Source of the DNA: Candidatus Saliniplasma halalkaliphilum
GTDB taxonomy: Archaea > Thermoplasmatota > Thermoplasmata > Halarchaeoplasmatales > Halarchaeoplasmataceae
DNA: 20,309 nt
NCBI GenBank assembly: GCA_019594235.1
Contig: JAFDTG010000017.1
Coordinates: 1 to 20,309, forward strand
Direction of reading: 5' to 3'
This document shows, piece after piece, positions 1 through 6,176 of this stretch (positions within the stretch are counted from its first letter, which is position 1; each line of letters opens with the position of its first letter). Below the pieces are notes generated by a model. The model did no database searches. It was given only the letters and a program-made list of their open reading frames with translations, and was not told the DNA's origin. The position numbers were made by a program, and so were the translations under genes.

Positions 1-159
1 ATAAAAGTCCAAAATGTCTGATCTGTTCTTTATGAATCTATAACCCCTTTCTAACCTCTCTGGGTTTTCTCGACTTACCATAGAAGCACGATGAATACTA
101 TGTATTTTGTTGTAAAGTAAAATTCCTTTTTTATTAGATAAAAATCTCAGGAGTAACAC
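1..159 (-). CDS. Partial unknown ORF cut by the left edge
   Basis: A leftward frame is open from an in-frame stop near 255 down to position 1. It has no ATG until 79-81; a GTG at 157-159 is the start used here and a TTG at 184-186 is another option. The translated piece is basic and rich in Arg, Lys, Leu and Ser (it includes the string SRENPERLERGYRF), and looks protein-like rather than random. A TATA-like box at 238-250 lies just after the THUMP gene stop, which fits a new transcription unit running left. I do not recognise the family and the start is uncertain. It may also be a remnant or a chance frame. Confidence 0.3.
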   Translation of the reverse strand, partial: MLLLRFLSNKKGILLYNKIHSIHRASMVSRENPERLERGYRFIKNRSDILDFY

Positions 160-237
160 CTCTTTTTTAATACTGAAACACAGCAAATCAATCGTAAAAC
201 CAGAATATTGGAATTCATTATCATGTTCAATGCCTTC

Positions 238-250
238 TATAATTTATATC
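238..250 (-). promoter_or_regulatory. TATA-like box, leftward
   Basis: The minus strand reads GATATAAATTATA, a good archaeal TATA element preceded by an A-rich stretch. Transcription would begin near 219 and run to the left edge. No ATG in the long open frame sits at that spot, so the start codon of the downstream gene is unresolved. Confidence 0.35.
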
Positions 251-270
251 TTTTACTGATATGAATCGAT

Positions 271-1119
271 CTATCTCTTACCGAGAAATTTAATCTTTTT
301 GATATAATTATTTATTCTTTTTTCTGTAAAAGCTATCAATGGTCTAAATATCGGTAAATCATCCTTGAAAAGTTGTATACTTTCTAATGTGTCACCTAAA
401 ACTATCCCTTGAATCCCATCAGGTAGGTCCAAATTCAGAAATTCGCTTTTTTCTCCTTCACCAAGTATCTTTAGATTGGGGTCCCATCTATCTAATTTTT
501 CAACCCAATCTGTTTCGGGTTCATGATAAATATATGCTCTTGCTCCACGTTTCATAATCAGCCAAGCAGCTAAAAAATCATTTTTATCGTCGATATAAGA
601 AGCCACCTTACCTTGACTGCTTAAAGGCAAACCTCCAGGCCCCTCGTGAAATTCACTGAAGATATATGCTTTATCGTTTCGTATCTCAAGATAAATCTCG
701 TTTTCAGGATCATCTAAATCTACATCTAGATCTGGGTTCTCATCTAATATGGCAGAGCCTACTTCCCCAGCAGCTTCAGGACTTGTATAATCGTGCTCAC
801 CGATCCTTCTAGCTCTTACAGCAAAAGTACCCGATAAGTTTGATGCAAATGTTTTTGATTCTTCTTTCATAGACGATATTTTACTTGTCGTTTCAATCAC
901 TGGACTATAAGAAACTATGCCAAATGTACGAGATAAAAGATATGCATCATTTTTATCGATAAAAACAAAAATTCTCCCCCTTTCTCTTTCGATAAAAATC
1001 TCTTTTTTATATTTCAAAAAAGTTCTCTCTATGTTCTGTATAAGTATGTCGACAAAATTTCGTCTAATATTTTCAGATTTTGTCCCGATTTCCCCATATC
1101 TCAATAGATATTGCTGCAT
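271..1119 (-). CDS. ThiI-like THUMP-domain protein with degenerate PP-loop
   Basis: This 282-residue protein follows the layout of the tRNA 4-thiouridine synthase ThiI. It has an N-terminal ferredoxin-like domain (about 1-60, beginning LLRYGEIGTKS), a THUMP RNA-binding domain (about 60-158), then GPGGLPLSSQGKV and a Rossmann-like region ending with FRPLIAF (258-264), which aligns with the RPLIG segment of ThiI. The SGGxDSP adenylation loop expected at about 176-182 reads IDDKNDF, so every key residue is lost. The protein is also much shorter than typical ThiI (about 390-480 residues). I infer that it still binds tRNA but cannot adenylate U8. It is the third gene of an operon: the nitroreductase stop is 10 bases upstream and GAGG precedes the ATG. 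Confident on family, not on role. Confidence 0.8.
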   Translation of the reverse strand: MQQYLLRYGEIGTKSENIRRNFVDILIQNIERTFLKYKKEIFIERERGRIFVFIDKNDAYLLSRTFGIVSYSPVIETTSKISSMKEESKTFASNLSGTFAVRARRIGEHDYTSPEAAGEVGSAILDENPDLDVDLDDPENEIYLEIRNDKAYIFSEFHEGPGGLPLSSQGKVASYIDDKNDFLAAWLIMKRGARAYIYHEPETDWVEKLDRWDPNLKILGEGEKSEFLNLDLPDGIQGIVLGDTLESIQLFKDDLPIFRPLIAFTEKRINNYIKKIKFLGKR

Positions 1120-1129
1120 TTATCCTCAC

Positions 1130-1651
1130 TTACCATCTTTCATAATGGGTTATCTCTTCATAGTTCATTTTAGAAGGTTTTTTAGGTGACTTTGCAGGGT
1201 AACCGATTGGAATAATTGCCACCGGTCTTACATCTTTAGGTATTTTTAATTGTTTAGAAACTTCTTCTTCATTAAAAGCCCCTACCCATACGGAAGCATA
1301 TCCTTTATCCACTATTGCTAAAAGCATGTTTTCAACTGCTGCCGTTGCATCCTGGATAGAATATAGATTCCTACCTCGATCACCGTATTTACTTTCTGAC
1401 CGTTTCTTATTGGCACAAACAACCACGACCCAAGGAACTTCAGCTATGAATTTTTGACCATATGCATTTTCAGATAGTTTCTTTTTCTCATCTTCGTCAC
1501 TAACAACTATAAAATCTCTTGCCTGGAGATTTCCAGCAGACGGAGCCATGTGTCCTATCTCGATTATCTCTTTAATCTCTTTCTCGGGGATACTTTTATC
1601 TTTGAACTTTCTTACGCTTCTTCTTTTCCTGATTACTTCTTTAAATTCCAT
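1130..1651 (-). CDS. Nitroreductase-family FMN oxidoreductase
   Basis: A 173-residue protein of the NADH oxidase/nitroreductase family, the usual length for the short form. Visible FMN-binding signatures are RRSVRKF (10-16), PSAGNLQ (37-43), QDATAAVENMLL (100-111) and IPIGYP (147-152). Such enzymes move electrons from NAD(P)H to quinones, nitro compounds or other flavins in the cytoplasm; the substrate cannot be read from sequence. Its start overlaps the end of the flavodoxin gene by 19 bases, and GGTGAGCAA lies just before the ATG. The two are therefore translationally coupled and probably work on the same redox chain. The ThiI-like gene follows directly. Confidence 0.88.
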   Translation of the reverse strand: MEFKEVIRKRRSVRKFKDKSIPEKEIKEIIEIGHMAPSAGNLQARDFIVVSDEDEKKKLSENAYGQKFIAEVPWVVVVCANKKRSESKYGDRGRNLYSIQDATAAVENMLLAIVDKGYASVWVGAFNEEEVSKQLKIPKDVRPVAIIPIGYPAKSPKKPSKMNYEEITHYERW

Positions 1652-2130
1652 TTGCTCACCCTATCTGTTAGGTCTGCCATCCATTTCCCATAAAATCTGC
1701 ACTGTTTTGATTCTCTTTCATCGGGTTCACCGATTACAACCGGCCCATAATGGTCACCTTTAGGCATACCTTTGATTATCATCCCATGGATCAATAAAGA
1801 TTCTAAGATCGCCATCAACGCTGTTTCGTTACCTCCTGCAGGATTAGCACTAGAAGTAAATGCTCCGCCTACCATCCATTCTAATTTACCATGATGAACG
1901 ATACTTTCATCGATGAATTTTTTGATTTCGGCTGATGGAAGCCCATAATATGTGGGAGAACCCAATATTAGACCGTCATACACCTTTAAATCTTGAACAT
2001 CGACTTCATGCACTTTCTTTAGCTCTCCAGTAACGTCTGAGTCACTTTCTTTGATTCCGTTTATGAGCTCTTGTGCCATATTTTCGGTGGTTCCGGATTT
2101 TGAGAAATAACAAACTAAGATATTAACCAT
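1633..2130 (-). CDS. Flavodoxin/WrbA-like flavoprotein
   Basis: A 165-residue flavodoxin-fold protein. The FMN phosphate loop is FSKSGTTENMA close to the N-terminus, followed by LILGSPTYYGLPS, which contacts the isoalloxazine, and GGAFTSSANPAGGNE, typical of the WrbA/NADPH:quinone reductase group. An upstream in-frame ATG at 2175 would add 15 unrelated residues. The start at 2130 is preferred because it begins right at the flavodoxin beta strand and lies about 26 bases after a TATA box, as for a leaderless message. It is the first gene of the flavodoxin, nitroreductase and THUMP operon and likely exchanges electrons with the nitroreductase. Slightly shorter than E. coli WrbA (198 residues). 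Confidence 0.85.
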   Translation of the reverse strand: MVNILVCYFSKSGTTENMAQELINGIKESDSDVTGELKKVHEVDVQDLKVYDGLILGSPTYYGLPSAEIKKFIDESIVHHGKLEWMVGGAFTSSANPAGGNETALMAILESLLIHGMIIKGMPKGDHYGPVVIGEPDERESKQCRFYGKWMADLTDRVSKWNLKK

Positions 2131-2152
2131 GGTATCATTACCAAATAAACAA

Positions 2153-2164
2153 CTTATATTAAAA
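2153..2164 (-). promoter_or_regulatory. TATA box of the flavodoxin operon
   Basis: The minus strand reads TTTTAATATAAG. Its centre is about 28 bases before the ATG at 2130, the spacing expected for a leaderless archaeal transcript, which supports the shorter flavodoxin start. Confidence 0.45.
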
Positions 2165-2191
2165 TATCTTTGCAAAGAAATTTTGGATGAA

Positions 2192-2204
2192 AAATTATTT
2201 ATTC
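2192..2204 (+). promoter_or_regulatory. TATA-like box of pcc1
   Basis: The plus strand reads AAATTATTTATTC. Its centre is about 25 bases before the ATG at 2223. Initiation there would be leaderless and would exclude the earlier ATG at 2187. Confidence 0.35.
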
Positions 2205-2222
2205 ATCATTTCAAGCTTACTT

Positions 2223-2447
2223 ATGTATATGTCAAATATAACATGTAAAGTCATTTTGGAGTATGATGATCAAAAACGTGCAGAAGTAATAGCCTCTTCA
2301 GTATCTCCAGACAATGATAATTATATTGAATTAAAAGTGAAGGGATCAAAAATAGAATGTTTTGCTGAAGCTGAAACACCAAAAAAATTACTACATACCC
2401 TAGATGATTTTTTAGCCTGTGTAACAATAGCAGAAGAGAACCTTTAA
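2223..2447 (+). CDS. pcc1: KEOPS complex subunit Pcc1
   Basis: A 74-residue protein matching archaeal Pcc1, the small dimerising subunit of KEOPS, which makes N6-threonylcarbamoyladenosine at position 37 of ANN-decoding tRNAs. Visible family features are an opening beta strand with YDDQKRAEVIASSVSPDN, a second strand IELKVKGSKIECFAEAET, and the closing helix LLHTLDDFLACVTIAEENL. The longer frame starting at 2187 would add a hydrophobic tail foreign to the family. Start is 2223 or 2229; the TATA spacing favours 2223. It is convergent with eS17, the two stop codons lying one base apart, so no terminator space exists between them. Confidence 0.82.
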   Translation: MYMSNITCKVILEYDDQKRAEVIASSVSPDNDNYIELKVKGSKIECFAEAETPKKLLHTLDDFLACVTIAEENL

Positions 2448-2448
2448 T

Positions 2449-2646
2449 CTAGTTATTTTTACCGCGATTCAAATAACGTACTATATAGCCAGCAATCTTG
2501 TTTCTCATCATATTTGATTCTACATCGGTGAGTTCATCTACCTTTTGCTTGTTATGCTCATAATCGTCAGCATCGAATTCTTCTGGAAATCGGTCAACGA
2601 GCTCGATTGCCACTCTTTTTATGTATGTAGGTCTTATATTGCCCAT
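2449..2646 (-). CDS. rps17e: 30S ribosomal protein eS17
   Basis: A 65-residue protein of the eS17 family found in archaea and eukaryotes but not bacteria. It opens MGNIRPTYIKRVA and carries FDADDYEHNKQKVDELTDVES and NKIAGYIVRYLNRG, all family hallmarks, and has the usual archaeal length. It is a structural part of the small subunit. It is a single gene facing pcc1, with a TATA box at 2691-2700 and a purine-rich leader containing GAGG before the ATG. Confidence 0.95.
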   Translation of the reverse strand: MGNIRPTYIKRVAIELVDRFPEEFDADDYEHNKQKVDELTDVESNMMRNKIAGYIVRYLNRGKNN

Positions 2647-2690
2647 ATTAAATTCCTCATTGCGGTTTTGAGCGAAGAGACTACTTCAAG

Positions 2691-2700
2691 CATATAAAGG
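2691..2700 (-). promoter_or_regulatory. TATA box of eS17
   Basis: The minus strand reads CCTTTATATG, about 50 bases before the eS17 ATG, giving a short leader of about 20-25 bases with GAGG near its end. Confidence 0.4.
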
Positions 2701-2740
2701 TTATCCTTATGTCGATTAGATTTGGACTGATTTATCTCAT

Positions 2741-4627
2741 TTATCCCACAAATGTAGGTCTTTTTGACAACATCATAGGGAGTGGTAATCCTCTAAATGG
2801 CATATCACCCTGGTTATTCTCTAGTTCCTCTTTCAGTTCCTTTAAGGTCATAGTTCTCTGTTTTTCTTCTCCACGTATTCTCACAGATAACTCTTCATTT
2901 TCGATCTCCCTAGAACCTATCACAACAACATATGGTATCCACTCTTTTTCCGCATCCCTAATCTTCTTCCCAACGGTCCTATCAGTATCATCGATGTCCA
3001 CTCTAACTCCATCGAATTCATCTGATAGTTTCTTGACATAATCCAACTGGTCATCAGATATAGGCAGTAATCGTAGCTGTGTAGGTGATAGCCAGTATGG
3101 GAAACTTGGTTTTTCTCCTCTAGATTCGACTTCTCCAGCCATCTCAAGTAAAGTGAACATAACCCGTTCTATAGCACCACTCGGTGAAAGATGTAATATG
3201 TAAGGATTTTTCTTTTTACCATCTTCATCTACATATTCGATACCGTATCTTTCTCCATTTTCAACATCGATTTGATCTGTAACGAGTGCACTAGCTCTAC
3301 CAAGCGGATCTAGATAATTGAATTCATATTTCAATACGAAGTAAAAGAACCGCTCATCCCATATCTCCATCAAAGCAGGTTTACCGTAAGTCTGTACTAA
3401 CTTATCGAGGTGTTCTTTTTGCTCATCATAAAAGTCTTTAGTACATCTTAGGACAATTTCTAAATCATCAGGGACATCGATACCGATCTTATCAACTACT
3501 GACATGGCAAGATCCATCCTGGTAATCATCTCTTCCTTTGCCTGTTCCATACCTTCACAGAGTGCATGGGAATCAGGCATGGTAAAGGATCTTAATCTTC
3601 TTAGACCAGTTAGTTCACCTCGTTGTTCAACCCTAAATGAATATCGGGTTAATTCATACAACCGTACAGGTAAATTTCGGTAAGACATGGTCATATCGTG
3701 ACCCATCAGAAATTGGCCAAAACAGGCAGCAAATCTTAAAAACACTTCTTTATCTGGTGTATTTATAGTATACTGACGAGCAGGGAATCGATCAAGATAA
3801 CTCTTCAAGGTTGGATGTTCCATATCATACATTATTGGAGATTCTATCTCCATCGCACCGTATTCCCTAGTTCTTTGACTAACAAACTCTTCGAGAAGTC
3901 CTTTCATCATCCTTCCTTTTGGATAATATCTTAAATTCCCAGGATCTGAACCAGGTTCATAATCCACCAGTTCATGCTTCTGCATGAGTCTTATATGAGA
4001 TGATTCTTCTCCACCTTTTTCCTTTTGGCCTGCTTCATAAATTACAAAATCTTTTAACTCATCATTTCTAGTGAAGTCATATCCACTCACTTTATCGCCA
4101 TCGATGTTGAGTTCATAAAACTCTCCATCTACATCTAGGATACCCCATGTAGACTCCATCTCTTCTTCAGCTTCTAATGCTTTAGAGACTACTTCTTCAC
4201 TTTCATCTTCGGGTATGATTTCTTTGGAAAGTTCTGATAGGGGATGGCCTTTACAACTTAATTTGAATGATTTATACCATCCGAAAGGAGAACGATGAAC
4301 GGTATATTTTTCTGACAATGAATCTTCTAGCCCATCTAATACCTTCACCGCTGTATCTGGATTGGATAGCTCTGAACTAAGATGAGCATAAGGATAGATC
4401 ATTATCTTTTCAACGCCCAACTGTTCAACTGTGTTTTCAATCTCCTTGACACCCTGTCGGATGATATCGTCTTCATTACCCTGGTCCCTTTTCTCAACTG
4501 CTGTAAAAACGGATAAACATTCATCCATTCGACCTTTTTTCATGTCTTCGCTTATCTTTTCAGCTACGGGTGTATCCTTCTTTACTTCATATTCCAAATA
4601 GTCCGAGTGTATTAACAAAATCTTCAT
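2741..4627 (-). CDS. thrS: Threonyl-tRNA synthetase, archaeal type
   Basis: A 628-residue class II synthetase that charges tRNA-Thr. Residues 1-140 form the archaea-specific editing domain related to D-aminoacyl-tRNA deacylase (starts MKILLIHSDYLEYEV, with YPYAHLSS at 78-85), which clears Ser-tRNA-Thr. The catalytic core has motif 2 at about 331-350 (FRVEQRGELTGLRRLRSF) and motif 3 at 479-495 (HLSPSGAIERVMF). The zinc ligands Cys302, His354 and His479 have nearly the same spacing as Cys334, His385 and His511 of E. coli. The C-terminal anticodon-binding domain covers about 515-605. It is complete. The ATG follows GAAGGTGATTCG and the membrane-protein stop is 10 bases away, so it is probably the last gene of a three-gene operon. 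Confidence 0.97.
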   Translation of the reverse strand: MKILLIHSDYLEYEVKKDTPVAEKISEDMKKGRMDECLSVFTAVEKRDQGNEDDIIRQGVKEIENTVEQLGVEKIMIYPYAHLSSELSNPDTAVKVLDGLEDSLSEKYTVHRSPFGWYKSFKLSCKGHPLSELSKEIIPEDESEEVVSKALEAEEEMESTWGILDVDGEFYELNIDGDKVSGYDFTRNDELKDFVIYEAGQKEKGGEESSHIRLMQKHELVDYEPGSDPGNLRYYPKGRMMKGLLEEFVSQRTREYGAMEIESPIMYDMEHPTLKSYLDRFPARQYTINTPDKEVFLRFAACFGQFLMGHDMTMSYRNLPVRLYELTRYSFRVEQRGELTGLRRLRSFTMPDSHALCEGMEQAKEEMITRMDLAMSVVDKIGIDVPDDLEIVLRCTKDFYDEQKEHLDKLVQTYGKPALMEIWDERFFYFVLKYEFNYLDPLGRASALVTDQIDVENGERYGIEYVDEDGKKKNPYILHLSPSGAIERVMFTLLEMAGEVESRGEKPSFPYWLSPTQLRLLPISDDQLDYVKKLSDEFDGVRVDIDDTDRTVGKKIRDAEKEWIPYVVVIGSREIENEELSVRIRGEEKQRTMTLKELKEELENNQGDMPFRGLPLPMMLSKRPTFVG

Positions 4628-4637
4628 CGAATCACCT

Positions 4638-4823
4638 TCATATATATATCAAAATCCATGGGATTACATACTCCATCATTATTATTCCTGATAGCAATCC
4701 TGCTATAAAAAATACAAGTGCTATTTTATATTTACCCGGTTTTTTTCTCTCAGGTTTGTGAACTATTTTATTTAATCTTTCATTCCATCCCGTAATACTG
4801 AAAAATTCATCTATCTTCTTCAT
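4638..4823 (-). CDS. Small one-pass membrane protein
   Basis: A 61-residue protein with a charged N-terminus (MKKIDEFFSITGWNERLNK), a basic stretch ending PERKKPGKYK, and one hydrophobic segment over roughly the last 28 residues (IALVFFIAGLLSG, then VIPWILIYI). The positive-inside rule puts the N-terminus in the cytoplasm. An alternative start at 4850 adds nine basic residues; the shorter start is chosen because GAGGGTC lies about 10 bases before it. It overlaps the end of the zinc-finger gene by 17 bases and ends 10 bases before ThrRS, so all three are probably translated from one message. I do not recognise a family. Confidence 0.6.
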   Translation of the reverse strand: MKKIDEFFSITGWNERLNKIVHKPERKKPGKYKIALVFFIAGLLSGIIMMEYVIPWILIYI

Positions 4824-5097
4824 TCTCTTGACCCTCTTTTGATTCTTCACTCTTTGCTAATTTTATTAAACCACTGCAGCTCTCACATGCTCGTAAATCT
4901 TTATCCCAACAATTTTCTTTACATATCCATCTACCACAGAATCCACATTGTGTGATCTCTTTTTTCTTGAAATCACCCTGGCATAAATCACATATGAATT
5001 TGTCCATAGAGTAAATATCTTCCTCAGGCTTCTCTCCCTGTTCCCTGATCTTTGTTACAGTTTTCATAACTCTATCGAAGGCATCCTTTGAACGCAT
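4807..5097 (-). CDS. Small protein with eight-cysteine FYVE/RING-like zinc finger
   Basis: A 96-residue cytoplasmic protein. After a helical, charged N-terminus (1-33) there are eight cysteines at 36, 39, 51, 54, 59, 63, 71 and 74, spaced C-x2-C-x11-C-x2-C-x4-C-x3-C-x7-C-x2-C. This is the layout of a two-zinc cross-brace finger of the FYVE/RING kind (CGFCGRWIC resembles the FYVE core). The tail is acidic (EESKEGQENEEDR). The basic ligand-binding motif of true FYVE domains (RRHHCR) is absent, so lipid binding is not implied. It leads an operon with a membrane protein and ThrRS. No function can be assigned; a protein-interaction module is the most likely guess. Confidence 0.65.
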   Translation of the reverse strand: MRSKDAFDRVMKTVTKIREQGEKPEEDIYSMDKFICDLCQGDFKKKEITQCGFCGRWICKENCWDKDLRACESCSGLIKLAKSEESKEGQENEEDR

Positions 5098-5117
5098 GAA
5101 ATGTTATAAATGTGGGA

Positions 5118-5130
5118 AGATTAAAATCTT
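5118..5130 (-). promoter_or_regulatory. TATA-like box of the zinc-finger/thrS operon
   Basis: The minus strand reads AAGATTTTAATCT, about 27 bases before the ATG at 5097, which fits a leaderless start. It lies within the short divergent region shared with rlmE. Confidence 0.3.
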
Positions 5131-5154
5131 TTGATGTTTCTTACCAGTTTTCCC

Positions 5155-5166
5155 TTAATATTAAGT
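5155..5166 (+). promoter_or_regulatory. TATA-like box of rlmE
   Basis: The plus strand reads CTTAATATTAAG, a perfect 12-base palindrome about 30 bases before the rlmE ATG at 5191. The implied leader is only a few bases. Confidence 0.35.
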
Positions 5167-5190
5167 ATATGGTAACACTAGAATACATCA

Positions 5191-5781
5191 ATGTGCGCGT
5201 ATAAACGTAAAGACGGTTATTATCACAAAGCCAAAAAAGAAGGATATCGGTCAAGGGCAATCTACAAGTTAAAACAGATAGATGAAAAATTTTACATCTT
5301 TAACCCTGGAGATATAGTCGTAGACTTGGGTGCAGCACCCGGCAGTTGGAGCGAGTATGCTGTTGAGGTTGTTGGAGAGGATAATGTGATCGCCATAGAT
5401 CTTGAAAGGATGAGAGACATCGAAGGGGTATCGACATATCAAGGTGATCTCACAGATGATGAAGTACTCAACCGATTATCAATTATTGCTGGTGACGTAG
5501 ATGTTGTTATTTCAGATATGGCTCCAAATATAAGTGGGAACTACTCATTGGACCATGCACGATCCGTTTACCTATCTCAAAGAGCCTTGAAATTCTGCGA
5601 CATGTCTTTAAATAACGGGGGGAACTTCGTTGTGAAAATCTTTCAAGGGGAGGATTTTAAAAACTTCCTTGAGGATGTTAAGTCTCAGTTTTCATTCGTT
5701 AAAGCACATTCACCTAGGGCTTCACGAGAGTCTAGTTCTGAAATGTACATCATCGGGAAAGGATTCAAAGGGAAAAATTAA
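5191..5781 (+). CDS. rlmE: 23S rRNA 2'-O-uridine methyltransferase RlmE (FtsJ/RrmJ)
   Basis: A 196-residue SAM-dependent methyltransferase of the FtsJ family that modifies a uridine in the A-loop of large-subunit rRNA. The SAM loop is VDLGAAPGSWS (44-54). The catalytic K-D-K-E tetrad is visible as Lys26 (RAIYKL), Asp109 (ISDMAPN), Lys149 (VVKIFQG) and Glu184 (SSEMYIIG). It is about the length of the bacterial enzyme and lacks the C-terminal TRAM domain seen in some archaeal members. Archaeal relatives of this fold may also act on tRNA, so the exact RNA target is less certain than the chemistry. It diverges from the zinc-finger operon. Confidence 0.92.
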   Translation: MCAYKRKDGYYHKAKKEGYRSRAIYKLKQIDEKFYIFNPGDIVVDLGAAPGSWSEYAVEVVGEDNVIAIDLERMRDIEGVSTYQGDLTDDEVLNRLSIIAGDVDVVISDMAPNISGNYSLDHARSVYLSQRALKFCDMSLNNGGNFVVKIFQGEDFKNFLEDVKSQFSFVKAHSPRASRESSSEMYIIGKGFKGKN

Positions 5782-5831
5782 GAATTTCTATTCAATTTTT
5801 ATTAATACCCCGTTAAACTCTAAAATTAAAA

Positions 5832-5844
5832 AAATATTAATAAT
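5832..5844 (+). promoter_or_regulatory. TATA-like box of the small orphan gene
   Basis: The plus strand reads AAATATTAATAAT. Its centre is 26 bases before the ATG at 5864, indicating a separate leaderless message rather than read-through from rlmE. Confidence 0.35.
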
Positions 5845-5863
5845 GGCTGTAGGTATATTACAT

Positions 5864-6097
5864 ATGTTAACTATGAAAACATACCTGAAATTAATATTCA
5901 ACAGCAACGGTGGAAAACCTTCTGATATAGTAGATATACTGTATGGTCTAGGTTTTGAACCTCAAAAAGGTGAATATGACATGGTTTACAAATGGAGTGA
6001 CGGGGCTACAGTCAAAGATGCAATTTGGTTCGCTGATAAAATACATGCGAGCCTTGAAGGTACTGGGGTACAATATTACATTGAAACAACCGAGTAA
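5864..6097 (+). CDS. Small conserved-looking alpha/beta protein, function unknown
   Basis: A 77-residue protein (74 if it starts at the ATG at 5873). A much longer frame beginning at 5669 runs inside rlmE and is rejected. The predicted order is strand (TYLKLIFNS), helix (KPSDIVDILYGLGF), strand (YDMVYKWS), helix (TVKDAIWFADKIHASL) and strand (VQYYIETTE), which resembles a small ferredoxin-like fold. There is no signal, membrane segment or cysteine motif. It has its own promoter and ends just before the two-way terminator shared with porB. The composition looks like a real coding gene, but I cannot name a family. Confidence 0.65.
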   Translation: MLTMKTYLKLIFNSNGGKPSDIVDILYGLGFEPQKGEYDMVYKWSDGATVKDAIWFADKIHASLEGTGVQYYIETTE

Positions 6098-6109
6098 AAT
6101 AAAATAGTA

Positions 6110-6172
6110 TTTTCTTTTTTGGTTTAGAGTGAATTCTAGTATTAGAATTATAAATGAATAGAAAAAAGAAAA
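6110..6172. terminator. Nested two-way terminator between the orphan gene and porB
   Basis: Two concentric inverted repeats are visible. The outer arms TTTTCTTTTTT (6110-6120) and AAAAAAGAAAA (6162-6172) are perfect over 11 bases. The inner arms AATTCTA (6132-6138) and TAGAATT (6143-6149) are perfect over 7 bases around GTAT. Read on either strand, the element ends in a T-rich tract like those that stop archaeal RNA polymerase, and it sits between two convergent genes. Confidence 0.6.
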
Positions 6173-6176
6173 GGTT

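Noticed and set aside
4807..5097. True FYVE lipid-binding domain
   Set aside because: The cysteine spacing is similar but the basic RRHHCR ligand motif is missing.
5669..5863. Upstream extension of the small orphan gene into rlmE
   Set aside because: It is an out-of-frame reading of the conserved RlmE C-terminus; the promoter at 5832-5844 points to the ATG at 5864.
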